Below are positions 25,729-33,287 of a stretch of DNA of 64,000 nt, piece by piece. The stretch is taken from contig NZ_BHZC01000001.1 in the NCBI RefSeq assembly GCF_003865135.1, positions 682,001-746,000 on the forward strand. Reading direction: 5' to 3'. The stretch comes from Streptomyces chrestomyceticus JCM 4735. GTDB lineage: Bacteria > Actinomycetota > Actinomycetes > Streptomycetales > Streptomycetaceae. Position numbers and translations under genes: made by a program. The notes under the pieces were generated by a model. That model was not told the origin of the DNA. It made no database searches and worked only from the letters and a program-made list of their open reading frames with translations. Every line of letters begins with the position of its first letter. Position 1 is the stretch's first letter.

Positions 25729-26217
25729 CTACCACTGCCACCACTGCATGTACAGGTTGCCCGTGCCATAGGGACTCGTGTAGAGCTGGCCCTCGTGATT
25801 TGAATCCAGCGCCCTGCCGTTGGCGGCGCTCTTGAGAATCAGCCTCTCGCCGTCGAGGTGCTCCCAGGTCCACTGATGGGACGACGGCGGATAATTCGAG
25901 CACTGCTCGGTACTGACAGCGTCGCCGCCGCCGACTCCCAGGCACCTGAGAGTTTTCTCGTTCCTCAGCACGTAGCCGTCAGACTTCCAGACCAGGCTCC
26001 ACCTCTGGTACGGGTTGTCGTTTCCACAGGATTTCGTGTAGGCGTTGCCCTTGGCGTCGGAATCCAGGCAAAGCCCCGTCTGCACGTTCTTGAACTGGCG
26101 TCCCGCCGCCTGGGTTCCGGCTTCGGCGGCGCTCGCGCTGCTGGGCATGCCGGCCAGCAAAATGGCGCTCGCTCCCAGGGCTGCTACCAGCCCTGAAAGA
26201 ACGGTTCGCTTGTTCAT
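25729..26217 (-). CDS. Secreted ricin-type beta-trefoil lectin (copy 2)
   Basis: 162 residues from ATG 26217. The signal peptide is nearly identical to copy 1 (MNKRTVLSGLVAALGASAIL). Trefoil repeats: FKNVQTGLCLDSDAKGNAYTKSC...YQRWSL, YVLRNEKTLRCLGVGGGDAVSTEQC...HQWTW and ALDSNHEGQLYTSPY...YMQWW. The middle repeat has diverged from copy 1 much more than the first and last, consistent with changing ligand preference after duplication (inference). Confidence 0.85.
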   Translation of the reverse strand: MNKRTVLSGLVAALGASAILLAGMPSSASAAEAGTQAAGRQFKNVQTGLCLDSDAKGNAYTKSCGNDNPYQRWSLVWKSDGYVLRNEKTLRCLGVGGGDAVSTEQCSNYPPSSHQWTWEHLDGERLILKSAANGRALDSNHEGQLYTSPYGTGNLYMQWWQW

Positions 26218-26639
26218 GAGGAAACCTTTCGTAAATTCACTGAAGAATTTTTTCCGTGCCGGTTTTTCCCGTCGGTGCCGACCGTGTGAGTGCATCGGGC
26301 AGCCGGCACCAGCCGCCTAAGCGTGTGGCACATCACGCCACTGCCACAGCGGGCGCCCCTCACCCTGTTGTGCGGACCTAACGGTTATCTAACGTCGATC
26401 CAACGTCGGCACCCAGGCGCCCCTCTCGCTCCGCCCGGCTGCACGGCCCACCGGCAGGTGAGTTTCCCGCGCGCTAAAACCGAAGACGGGCCCCGGGCCC
26501 ACCCCCTCGGCGGAGAACAACCGCCGCAGACCCGGACCGAAAGGCACGCGATGTTCGCGCGGACCCTCCCCGGAGCTGGCCTCCCGCCTCCTGCGGATAG
26601 CCATCAGCGGAGTGGAACCACGGACGTAGTCCCGGCTTC
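26218..26639. other. Upstream region of lectin copy 2
   Basis: About 420 bp. The first 55 bp are the duplicated leader. The rest shows no gene; a T/A-rich stretch near 26380-26400 (GGTTATCTAACG) is a possible promoter site but unproven. Confidence 0.35.
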
Positions 26640-26899
26640 GCTGGCACCTGCCCGTCATGGCGATGACGGCAAGCCGCCAGGTCCACAGCCGACCGACTTC
26701 GAGTTCCATGCCGTGTTCGGTCATCATCATGCCGATCGCCGCACCGAGCCCGAGCGGCTCGCGGCCGTCATCGGCGTACGGCGGTGCCGGTGCGCCGCTT
26801 CGGCTTCTTCGTCTGGGCGACGCTGTTCTTCTTCGCTGTTTCCCGGGCCGCGACCAGGGCCTGGCGGGCGAGGCCGACGCCGCTCAGCTCGCCGGTCAT
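26640..26899 (-). pseudogene. DUF721-family gene relic
   Basis: From ATG 26899: MTGELSGVGLARQALVAARE then TAKKNSVAQTKKPKRRTGTAVRR and TGA. One extra base (CGC CGA T GAC GGC) separates this from DGREPLGLGAAIGMMMTEHGMELEV in the next frame. Together these are the conserved N-terminus of Streptomyces DUF721 proteins of the plasmid/arm type. After GRLW the similarity ends. So a frameshift and a 3' truncation. Confidence 0.65.
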
Positions 26900-26904
26900 T
26901 CGCT

Positions 26905-27800
26905 CACCGCCCCGCCGGGGGCGCCGTCCAGCGGGCGCGCGGCGAGGCCGGGCGGCCGCTCCGTCCCCGACGCGGCCCCCCCGGGCCGGGCCGGCGGACC
27001 GCTCGTGCAGCTGCTCCAGCCGCGTCGCCAGCAGGTACTCGGCTACGCACTCCCTCGCCGTGCCGGCGGCCGTCGTCGCGGCGGCGACGGCGTCCGCGCG
27101 GTCGGGTTGTGCCGGAACCAGGGGCGCCCCTGCTCGGACCGGAACGCTCGCCGGGCCTCGGCTTCGGCCTCCTGCGTACGGCCCAGCACCGCCAGGGCGT
27201 CGGCCTGGTACTCGCCGACGGCCTGCTGCGCGGCCTGCAACGCGGTGAACGCGGACGCGTCCGCAGCAGCCTGCGGAATCGGCCTCCAGGGCGGCTACCC
27301 CGGTGATCGCCAGCAACTCCTGCCACGCGGTGACGCTGTCACCGATAGCCGTGCGGGCCCCGGCGACGCAGGCCGCGATGCTGCCCGCATCGCTCAGATC
27401 GGCGGACCCGGACGCCGCCAGAAGACCGGCCTCACCGATCAATGCCTCAGTCTGACGGCGGTGGTCGCACGCCTCGCACAGCCCGGCCGCCCGACCGCGC
27501 CCGCAGTCCTCGCACGCCAGCGCCTGGCGGACCACGTCGGCGGCCGCGGCCTGACACTCGCGGTCCGCCTGCTCGGCTGCTGCCACACGGACCGCATCGC
27601 ACCGGGCCCGCTCCGCGCGGGCCTGCTCCGCGCGGGCCTGCTCCTGACGCCACGCGAGGCCCTCCGCCTAGATGGCCGCGTGCTCGCGCAGCCGCTGCTG
27701 CGAGGACGCGGCGGCGCTCGCCGTCAGTCAGGCCGGGCAGCTCCCGGTCGATGTCCGCGCCGATCCGGGCGCGGCGGGCCCGCCGCCTCAGCGCTGCCAT
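26905..27800 (-). pseudogene. Plasmid-type hypothetical gene, multiply frameshifted
   Basis: Segments in different frames line up in order: MAALRRRARRARIGADIDRE and LPGLTDGERRRVLAAAAARAR; then AEGLAWRQEQARAEQARAERARCDA and CEDCGRGRAAGLCEACDHRRQTEALIGEAG; then a piece around FTALQAAQQAVGEYQADALAVLGRTQEAEAEARRAFRSEQGRPW; then ARECVAEYLLATRLEQLHE. At least three frameshifts and an internal TAG are present. Two CxxC knuckles (CEDC, CEAC) are seen. The AEAEARRA...E.GR.W segment recurs in the gene at 38539-38946. It immediately precedes the DUF721 relic, as in plasmid-like gene strings. Confidence 0.6.
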
Positions 27801-27866
27801 GCAGGTTTCCGAGCCGCCCGCGGCGTACTCAAGGCGGCTCGCTCTCGTGTGCTCTTGCCTGCTCTT

Positions 27867-28931
27867 TCAGTCCTTCAGGAGGCCACGCTCACTGACGAGG
27901 TAACCCGCGTGCATGCGGGTCTTCGCGCCCAGCCGCCGCATGATGACTTCTATGTGGCGCTGGCAGGACCGCAGGGACATGTTCAGTCGTCGCGCGATCA
28001 CCCGGTCCTCGACACCTTGCACCATGAGACGCAAGATGGTGCGCTTGGTGCTTTCGGAAATCTCGTCCACCACCTGGCGCTCGCAGGAGGTGCTGAAGGT
28101 GATGCCCCGGGTCCACGCCCGCTCGAAGGCGGCGACCGCGAAAGAAACCACGGCGGAGTCCCTCACCAGCACGATCCCGTCTGAACGCGTGTGATCGGGA
28201 AACACCGCCACTTGCCCGTCGAAAACGATCAGTGGCATGAAGCTGTCACTCCGGGTGCGGTACGACGTGTTGCGCTGCGCCTGGTCCTGCATGCGCTCGG
28301 TGAGGTCCCGCCGGAAGCGCGCCGTGTGCGGGAACAGGGTGCGGACCACGACATCCGCACTGAGCACGGACTTGCCGCCTGAATGGAAATATGGCATGGC
28401 CGCGACAGCGGCGGACACGTCCGGCTCGGAGAGCAGGATCTCCGAGCGGCAAGATGCGGCCAACTGCAAGGTCAGCTCGGCTGCTTGGGACGGCGAGGTG
28501 ATGACCTCCACGGTTGCGGGTCCCGCGCAGCACGCGGTTCTTTCCCGGTAGACGCTCGTGAGCTCGTGGAGCACCGCACTGATGCGGTCGACCTCGTGGT
28601 GCCGGCGCTCGATATCGCGCCGCAGCGGTCCGACGAGTTCGACTCGCGCCGTCTCAGGTGACACTGCGCAGTAGTGCGCGGGCGACGTGGAGTCGGCACG
28701 AACCAGATGCAGCCGAAGCAACCTGACAATCGACGTCTCAATCTCCTGCTGCTGCCGTCCGGTCCCTGATGCGATTTCCCTGATGGAGCATTGAGCGACC
28801 CCGGCCATCCAGCTATAGATCTCGCGGTCCTCACTGCGGAGAAGAGCCGTCTCGGGCTCCGTGGACCGCGATCTGAGTGAACCCTCGTCATGTATGACGC
28901 GCGACGCAGTAGGCACGGTGGAATCCCTCAT
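27867..28931 (-). CDS. LuxR-type HTH regulator
   Basis: 354 residues from ATG 28931 (GTG 28958 is an alternative nine codons earlier). The N-terminal third resembles a TrmB-like winged helix (EIYSWMAGVAQCSIREIASGTGRQQQEIETSIVRLLRLHLV). The middle is a PLD-like/ligand domain (VEVITSPSQAAELTLQLAASCRSEILLSEPDVS). The C-terminus is a GerE/LuxR helix-turn-helix (ILRLMVQGVEDRVIARRLNMSLRSCQRHIEVIMRRLGAKTRMHAGYL). Such TrmB-LuxR hybrids often stand beside antibiotic or lanthipeptide genes in Streptomyces. Divergent from the ArsR-like gene and likely cluster-linked (inference). Confidence 0.8.
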   Translation of the reverse strand: MRDSTVPTASRVIHDEGSLRSRSTEPETALLRSEDREIYSWMAGVAQCSIREIASGTGRQQQEIETSIVRLLRLHLVRADSTSPAHYCAVSPETARVELVGPLRRDIERRHHEVDRISAVLHELTSVYRERTACCAGPATVEVITSPSQAAELTLQLAASCRSEILLSEPDVSAAVAAMPYFHSGGKSVLSADVVVRTLFPHTARFRRDLTERMQDQAQRNTSYRTRSDSFMPLIVFDGQVAVFPDHTRSDGIVLVRDSAVVSFAVAAFERAWTRGITFSTSCERQVVDEISESTKRTILRLMVQGVEDRVIARRLNMSLRSCQRHIEVIMRRLGAKTRMHAGYLVSERGLLKD

Positions 28932-29161
28932 TCTACCGCCGGGCGGAAATACGACCACCTGGCTGGCGTTCTCTTGACGGGCCGGAAGCTTAACCTATCC
29001 GTGTCACCGGAACCGGGATACGCCTCGCCCCGGCACCTATGCCTCCTCATGACCGCAGCGTGCCCGGTAGCCGCCCTTACCTTCGATGCCGCGGCGCGTG
29101 GCTCGCTCACCTCCGGCGGACGTGCAAAACCTTCGCACCAAGAAATGGAACTGTCACACTC

Positions 29162-30117
29162 GTGCAACGCGTAACTCTTTGTGTCGACGACTTGGCGCGC
29201 ACCAGAATCATCGGCACACTTGGCCGACACGTCGAGGCGATATTCGCAGTGGATGCCCTGCGTAACACGAAGAGCGACTTCCTGCGGGCTTGGCGCCGCG
29301 AAGTGCTCGTGAAACTAGCGCAACCAGGAAAGGAGATTGCACAGGCCCGGCGGCTGGCACGAGTGAGTGGCGGCTCCCGGGAGGTCCTGTCCGCCTGGTC
29401 GAGCGTCGCAACGGCGCCGGGTACGGCCCACTCCGGCACCCCGGGTCTGCAGAGAGCACATTTAACAGCAGCCATTGAAGAGATGTGCCAGGTGGCCGTG
29501 CGGCCCCACTGGAGGCGCGTTCATGCCCACCTCGCCTCGGCCCAGGACTTCCGCCGGGACGCCATGTGCCGTGACGGAATCGAGGCCCTGCTGAACGGCC
29601 TGGGCCCGGACATACGTTGGAACGCGCCCGTGCTGGAAATCCACTCCGCGGGCATGAAACATGTGAAGCCGAACGGGCGTGGACTGCTGCTGTCCCCCTC
29701 GCTCTTCCTTCAGGGGGGCGCCGCGGTGCTTCCGTCGCTCCCGGGCCGGGCGGGGAGCAGCCCGGTCTTGATCTTCCCTGACCGCCCAAGTGGCCATCAC
29801 TGCTCACTTCTGGACGAAGGGCGCTCATCCTTGGCCGCCACAAGCCGCCTGCCGCAAGAGAGCCTGGCGGCCCTGCTGGGCAGGACTCGGGCCGCCATTC
29901 TTCATGCATTGCGTGACGGCTGCACCAACAGTGAACTCGCCGAGAAACTGGGGTCACCCCGGGTGCGGTGAGCCAGCACACCGGCACGCTGCGAGCTGCC
30001 GGACTGATCTCGACCCGCCGCAGCGGCGGCGGTCGTGTCGTGCACACCGTCACCACGCTCGGTCGCCACCTTCTGCACGCCGGTCCGGAGCCTGCCGAAC
30101 TGTGTGATGTCACGTGA
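29162..30117 (+). pseudogene. ArsR-family-like regulator with single frameshift near 3' end
   Basis: From GTG 29162 the protein reads VQRVTLCVDDLARTRIIGTLGRHVEAIFAVDALR, then EEMCQVAVRPHWRRVHAHLASA and EIHSAGMKHVKPNGRGLLLSPSLF, ending at TGA 29971 just inside the C-terminal helix-turn-helix (ILHALRDGCTNSELAEKLG). One base later the domain continues: VTPGAVSQHTGTLRAAGLIS then VVHTVTTLGRHLLHAG, to TGA 30117. The break is at CTGGGGTCACC; one G in this run would restore the frame. So either a recent knock-out or a sequencing error. Intact homologues are about 320 residues with a C-terminal ArsR-type winged helix. Confidence 0.75.
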
Positions 30118-30229
30118 CAGACGGCTCGTCGACCGATTCTCCCATGACACCCGTCTGGTTCCGCCAACGGATTCCTGCACTTTCCTTGCGCCTGCCTGCG
30201 CCGTCAGCCGCTGTGCGCCTCCTATTTAG

Positions 30230-30260
30230 CTGACACTAAAAAGGTTGCACGTTGTACGAT
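30230..30260 (+). promoter_or_regulatory. Candidate promoter of the lanthipeptide operon
   Basis: CTGACA (30230-30235) and TACGAT (30255-30260), 19 bp apart, in an AT-richer patch (CTATTTAGCTGACACTAAAA) 110 bp upstream of the lanKC start. The base composition stands out from its surroundings. Spacing is slightly long, so this is tentative. Confidence 0.4.
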
Positions 30261-30370
30261 TTTCTCGGATCGTGATCTTCATCAACACGAGGCGGAAAAG
30301 CTGGCCTTTCCTTGATGTCCGGCACGCCGCTTGGCGGTTTCCCTGCGCATAGGGGCGATGGAGGAACGAA

Positions 30371-33046
30371 GTGGACCCAAATTATGGGGTGTATACCGTC
30401 GCAGATTCCCCTTGGTATGAGCCGCTGGAACGCTGTGACGATGTCGCCTCGCGGTTCTCTTTGGCCGGGCGCGAATTGCCTGACGGGTGGAAACGGAGCC
30501 AGCATGGCGTCTGGGAAGTTCTCACCCCCACCGGGGGGCCGCAGATGCCAGGTCAAGGCTGGAAGATTCACGTCACTGCGACGCCCGATACTGCCGAGGA
30601 AACCGTCGAGCGGACCTGGGCGGTGTGCCGGCGGCTGAACCTTTCCTGGAAGTTCCTGCGAAGCCGCCGCGTCACTCACGTGCTCAACAGCAAGTACGCC
30701 AGCCGCGCCGCCAGCGGCAAGGTCGTCACCGTCTATCCGCGTAACTCGGAAGAATTGCGCATAGCCCTTACTGAACTTGATACGGTACTTGGCGGCCGCC
30801 CAGGTCCGTACATCCTCTCCGACCACCGGTGGAACACGGGGCCGGTGTCGGTCCGGTACGGGGCGTTCACGCTCATGTGGTGTGAACTGCCCGACGGCGC
30901 CCGGGTGCCGGCACTGCGCGATCCGCAGGGCAACGCCGTCCCCGACCGGCGTCGGCCGGTCTTCACCGTTCCCGAGTGGATCGACATCCCGGATTTCCTC
31001 GCCGCCAGCCTTGCTGCGGCGCCCGGGGGCGCTGACGACACGCTCAACGGGTACAAGGTGCTCAAGGCCCTGCACTTCTCCAACGGCGGTGGCGTGTACC
31101 TGGCCGAGGCCCCCGACGGCACCCAGGTCGTCTTGAAGGAGGCGCGGCCGCATGCGGGCCTGGACGCCTCCGGCGCCGACGCGGTGGAACGGCTGAGCAA
31201 CGAATGGTCGGCCCTGGAAGCCGTCGGCCACCTGCCGTTCGTCCCGCGTCCCATCGAGTACTTCACCGTGTGGGAGCACCACTACCTGGCCATGGAGCGT
31301 ATCCGGGGAGAATCGCTCAGCACGTGGATGGGCCGCGACTACCCACTCACCCGGCACGACCCCGATGAGGGGATACGCGCCGCCTACACCACGCTGGTCC
31401 TCGACTACTTGGGCCAGGTGGAGGCCGCCGTCGAGTCCCTGCACAAGGCGGGGCTGGCCTTCGGCGACCTCCATCCGCACAACATCCTCATCCGTGACAA
31501 CGGCACCATCGCCCTGGTGGACTTCGAGATCGCCACGGCTGTCGACACCGAACGCACCGCCGTGCTCGGCGCCCCCGGCTTCATGGATCTGTCACTCACC
31601 AGCGCCCGCGACTGTGACCTCTACGCCCTGGGCTGCTGCCAGCTTTCCGCAGTCATGCCGCTCACCGGCCTGGTACAGCGCACTCCAGCGGTCGTCGGCC
31701 ACCTGATCGAGATGGCCACCACCGCCTTCCCGACACTGCCGGCCACATACGTCGAGCGGACGGCGGAACGCCTGGCCCTGTCCCCAACCGTGCGCCCCCA
31801 CCTTCCCAGCCACCGGATCGGCGCGGTGCCCGCGCTCGCCCCACCGCGCGCCCCCTCTCTGCTGCGCGGCATCGACCGAGCCGCTGACACCACCCGCACC
31901 GATCGTCTCTTCCCCGGCGATATCGCCGGGCACCGGGACGGCGCACAGCTCGGCCTCGCCCACGGCACCCCCGGTGTCCTCCTCGCCCAGCTGAGCACCG
32001 GCTCCTGCGTAGACCCCGAGCACCTCGCGTGTCTGGAACGCGCGGCCCGGCGGGCCCCGGCCGGCACCCCGCTCGGCCTGTACGACGGTCTGGCCGGCAC
32101 GGCATGGCTGCTGCACCTGCTCGGCAGCCCACTGGGCGAAAAGCTGATCGACCGCATCCTCTCCAGCCAGCTACCCACCTCGCCGGGACTGTTCAGCGGA
32201 CTGACCGGCATCGCCCACCTTCTGTTGGACGTCGGCTTGTCGGACGCCGGCGTGCGCGGCGAAGCACTCAAACTGGCAGCGGCCGTTCGGGACCGCATCG
32301 GCGAGGACGGCCTGCTGGACCGCCCCGGCCTGATGTACGGCTGGTCGGGACCAGCCGTACTGCTCGCCCGCTGCGCCCGGCTGACCGGCGACGAAGAGTG
32401 GGCCGAGGCCGCCGCGGCTGCTGTCCGCGCCGACCTCAAGCATGCGCGGGAGCTGGACGGAACCCTCCAGATGAGCAGTTCCCGGCGACTGCTGCCCTAC
32501 CTCGCCGAGGGCTCGGCCGGAGTCGCCCTGGCAGCCATCGCACTGCCCGGCACGCAAGCCGCCGAGGTGGCCGTCGACGCCATTGTTACGGGAGCAGCAC
32601 GCGCCGCAGCGGTCCACACCGTGGTCCAGGGCGGCCTGTTCAACGGCCGGGCCGGTCTTGCCTACTTCCTGTCCCACGCCGCTGCTCATGTACCGCAAGC
32701 GCGCAGGTGGGCCGAGCGCCAGCTATGCCTGCTGTCCCTGCATGTGGCTGACCACGACGGCGGCCAGGTCCTCTACGGTGACCAGCTGCTGCGCCTGTCC
32801 ACCGACCTGGCCACCGGCGCCGCCGGCGCCCTGCTGGCGATGCAAGCAGCCAAGACTTCCGGCGCGCCCCTGCTTCCTGGTGCTCACCCGACCAGGGTTG
32901 ATCACCGGCCGCAGCGGACCGCCGGATCCTGTGCGTCCGCACGCGGAGAGGAGGTGACTGATCATGACGAACGTTCTCGCACTGCAGGAACTCGCCGAGG
33001 AGACCCGCCTGGAGGGGATGAGCACCCTCAGCGTCTGGGGCTGTGA
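30371..33046 (+). CDS. lanKC: Class III lanthipeptide synthetase LanKC (lyase-kinase-cyclase)
   Basis: 891 residues from GTG 30371, with GGAGGA 5 nt upstream. Residues about 1-215: lyase domain. About 225-500: Ser/Thr-kinase-like, with glycine loop FSNGGGVYLAEAPDGTQVVLKE (Lys), catalytic loop FGDLHPHNILI at about 363 and DFE at about 384. About 525-830: LanC-like alpha-toroid with GLAHGTPG, GLYDGLAG, GLFSGLTG, GLMYGWSGPA and GLFNGRAG. The zinc ligands of LanC/LanL (Cys in the W-C-x-G motif and C-H in CHG) are absent, which puts it in class III rather than IV. It phosphorylates core Ser/Thr, eliminates to Dha/Dhb and forms labionin/lanthionine. The unusual Arg-rich end overlaps the first precursor gene by 83 bp. 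Confidence 0.93.
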   Translation: MDPNYGVYTVADSPWYEPLERCDDVASRFSLAGRELPDGWKRSQHGVWEVLTPTGGPQMPGQGWKIHVTATPDTAEETVERTWAVCRRLNLSWKFLRSRRVTHVLNSKYASRAASGKVVTVYPRNSEELRIALTELDTVLGGRPGPYILSDHRWNTGPVSVRYGAFTLMWCELPDGARVPALRDPQGNAVPDRRRPVFTVPEWIDIPDFLAASLAAAPGGADDTLNGYKVLKALHFSNGGGVYLAEAPDGTQVVLKEARPHAGLDASGADAVERLSNEWSALEAVGHLPFVPRPIEYFTVWEHHYLAMERIRGESLSTWMGRDYPLTRHDPDEGIRAAYTTLVLDYLGQVEAAVESLHKAGLAFGDLHPHNILIRDNGTIALVDFEIATAVDTERTAVLGAPGFMDLSLTSARDCDLYALGCCQLSAVMPLTGLVQRTPAVVGHLIEMATTAFPTLPATYVERTAERLALSPTVRPHLPSHRIGAVPALAPPRAPSLLRGIDRAADTTRTDRLFPGDIAGHRDGAQLGLAHGTPGVLLAQLSTGSCVDPEHLACLERAARRAPAGTPLGLYDGLAGTAWLLHLLGSPLGEKLIDRILSSQLPTSPGLFSGLTGIAHLLLDVGLSDAGVRGEALKLAAAVRDRIGEDGLLDRPGLMYGWSGPAVLLARCARLTGDEEWAEAAAAAVRADLKHARELDGTLQMSSSRRLLPYLAEGSAGVALAAIALPGTQAAEVAVDAIVTGAARAAAVHTVVQGGLFNGRAGLAYFLSHAAAHVPQARRWAERQLCLLSLHVADHDGGQVLYGDQLLRLSTDLATGAAGALLAMQAAKTSGAPLLPGAHPTRVDHRPQRTAGSCASARGEEVTDHDERSRTAGTRRGDPPGGDEHPQRLGL

Positions 33047-33053
33047 CACCTGA
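32964..33053 (+). CDS. lanA1: Class III lanthipeptide precursor A1
   Basis: 29 residues, ATG 32964, preceded by GAGGAGGTGACTGATC. Leader MTNVLALQELAEETRLEG contains the L-x-L-Q motif that class III synthetases recognise. The core STLSVWGCDT has one S-x2-S-x3-C unit (Ser20, Ser23, Cys27), the exact labionin signature. S-x-x-S-[LV]-W-x-C is the same ring sequence as in labyrinthopeptins, but those carry two such units and this has one. Starts inside the end of lanKC in another frame. No protease gene is nearby; class III leaders are usually trimmed by housekeeping peptidases (family knowledge). Confidence 0.9.
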   Translation: MTNVLALQELAEETRLEGMSTLSVWGCDT

Positions 33054-33099
33054 TCGTCTGCCGAAGGATACGCCTATGCCTGACAGGAGGTGACTGATC

Positions 33100-33189
33100 A
33101 TGATGAACGTTCTCGCACTGCAGGAACTCGCCGAGGAGATCCGCCTCGAGGGATGGAGCACCCTCAGCGCCGTCAACTGTGACACCTGA
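33100..33189 (+). CDS. lanA2: Class III lanthipeptide precursor A2
   Basis: 29 residues, ATG 33100, behind the same AGGAGGTGACTGATC leader as A1. The leader differs at only two places (M for T at 2, I for T at 14). The core STLSAVNCDT again has S-x2-S-x3-C, with AVN in place of VWG inside the ring, and W for M at residue 19 just before the core. A tandem duplicate of A1 whose leader was kept while the ring interior changed. A hairpin follows 25 bp after its stop. Confidence 0.9.
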   Translation: MMNVLALQELAEEIRLEGWSTLSAVNCDT

Positions 33190-33213
33190 TAGCTCTCAGT
33201 CATGTGAGAGAAG

Positions 33214-33252
33214 GGTGCGGGGAGGCCATGTCGAGTGCTGCCTCCCCGCACC
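33214..33252 (+). terminator. Stem-loop between precursor genes and transporter genes
   Basis: Perfect 13-bp stem GGTGCGGGGAGGC (33214-33226) / GCCTCCCCGCACC (33240-33252), with a 13-nt loop and no T-run. The permease start lies 36 bp beyond. Such a hairpin after lanthipeptide precursor genes usually causes partial termination, so that precursor exceeds transporter message (inference). Confidence 0.7.
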
Positions 33253-33287
33253 ATCTCCAGCGGACCGCTCTATGAAGGACAGCAACC

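Noticed and set aside
30371..33046. Class IV (LanL) assignment for the lanthipeptide synthetase
   Set aside because: The cyclase motifs read GWSGPA and FNGRAG, lacking the Cys and Cys-His zinc ligands required in LanL and LanC.
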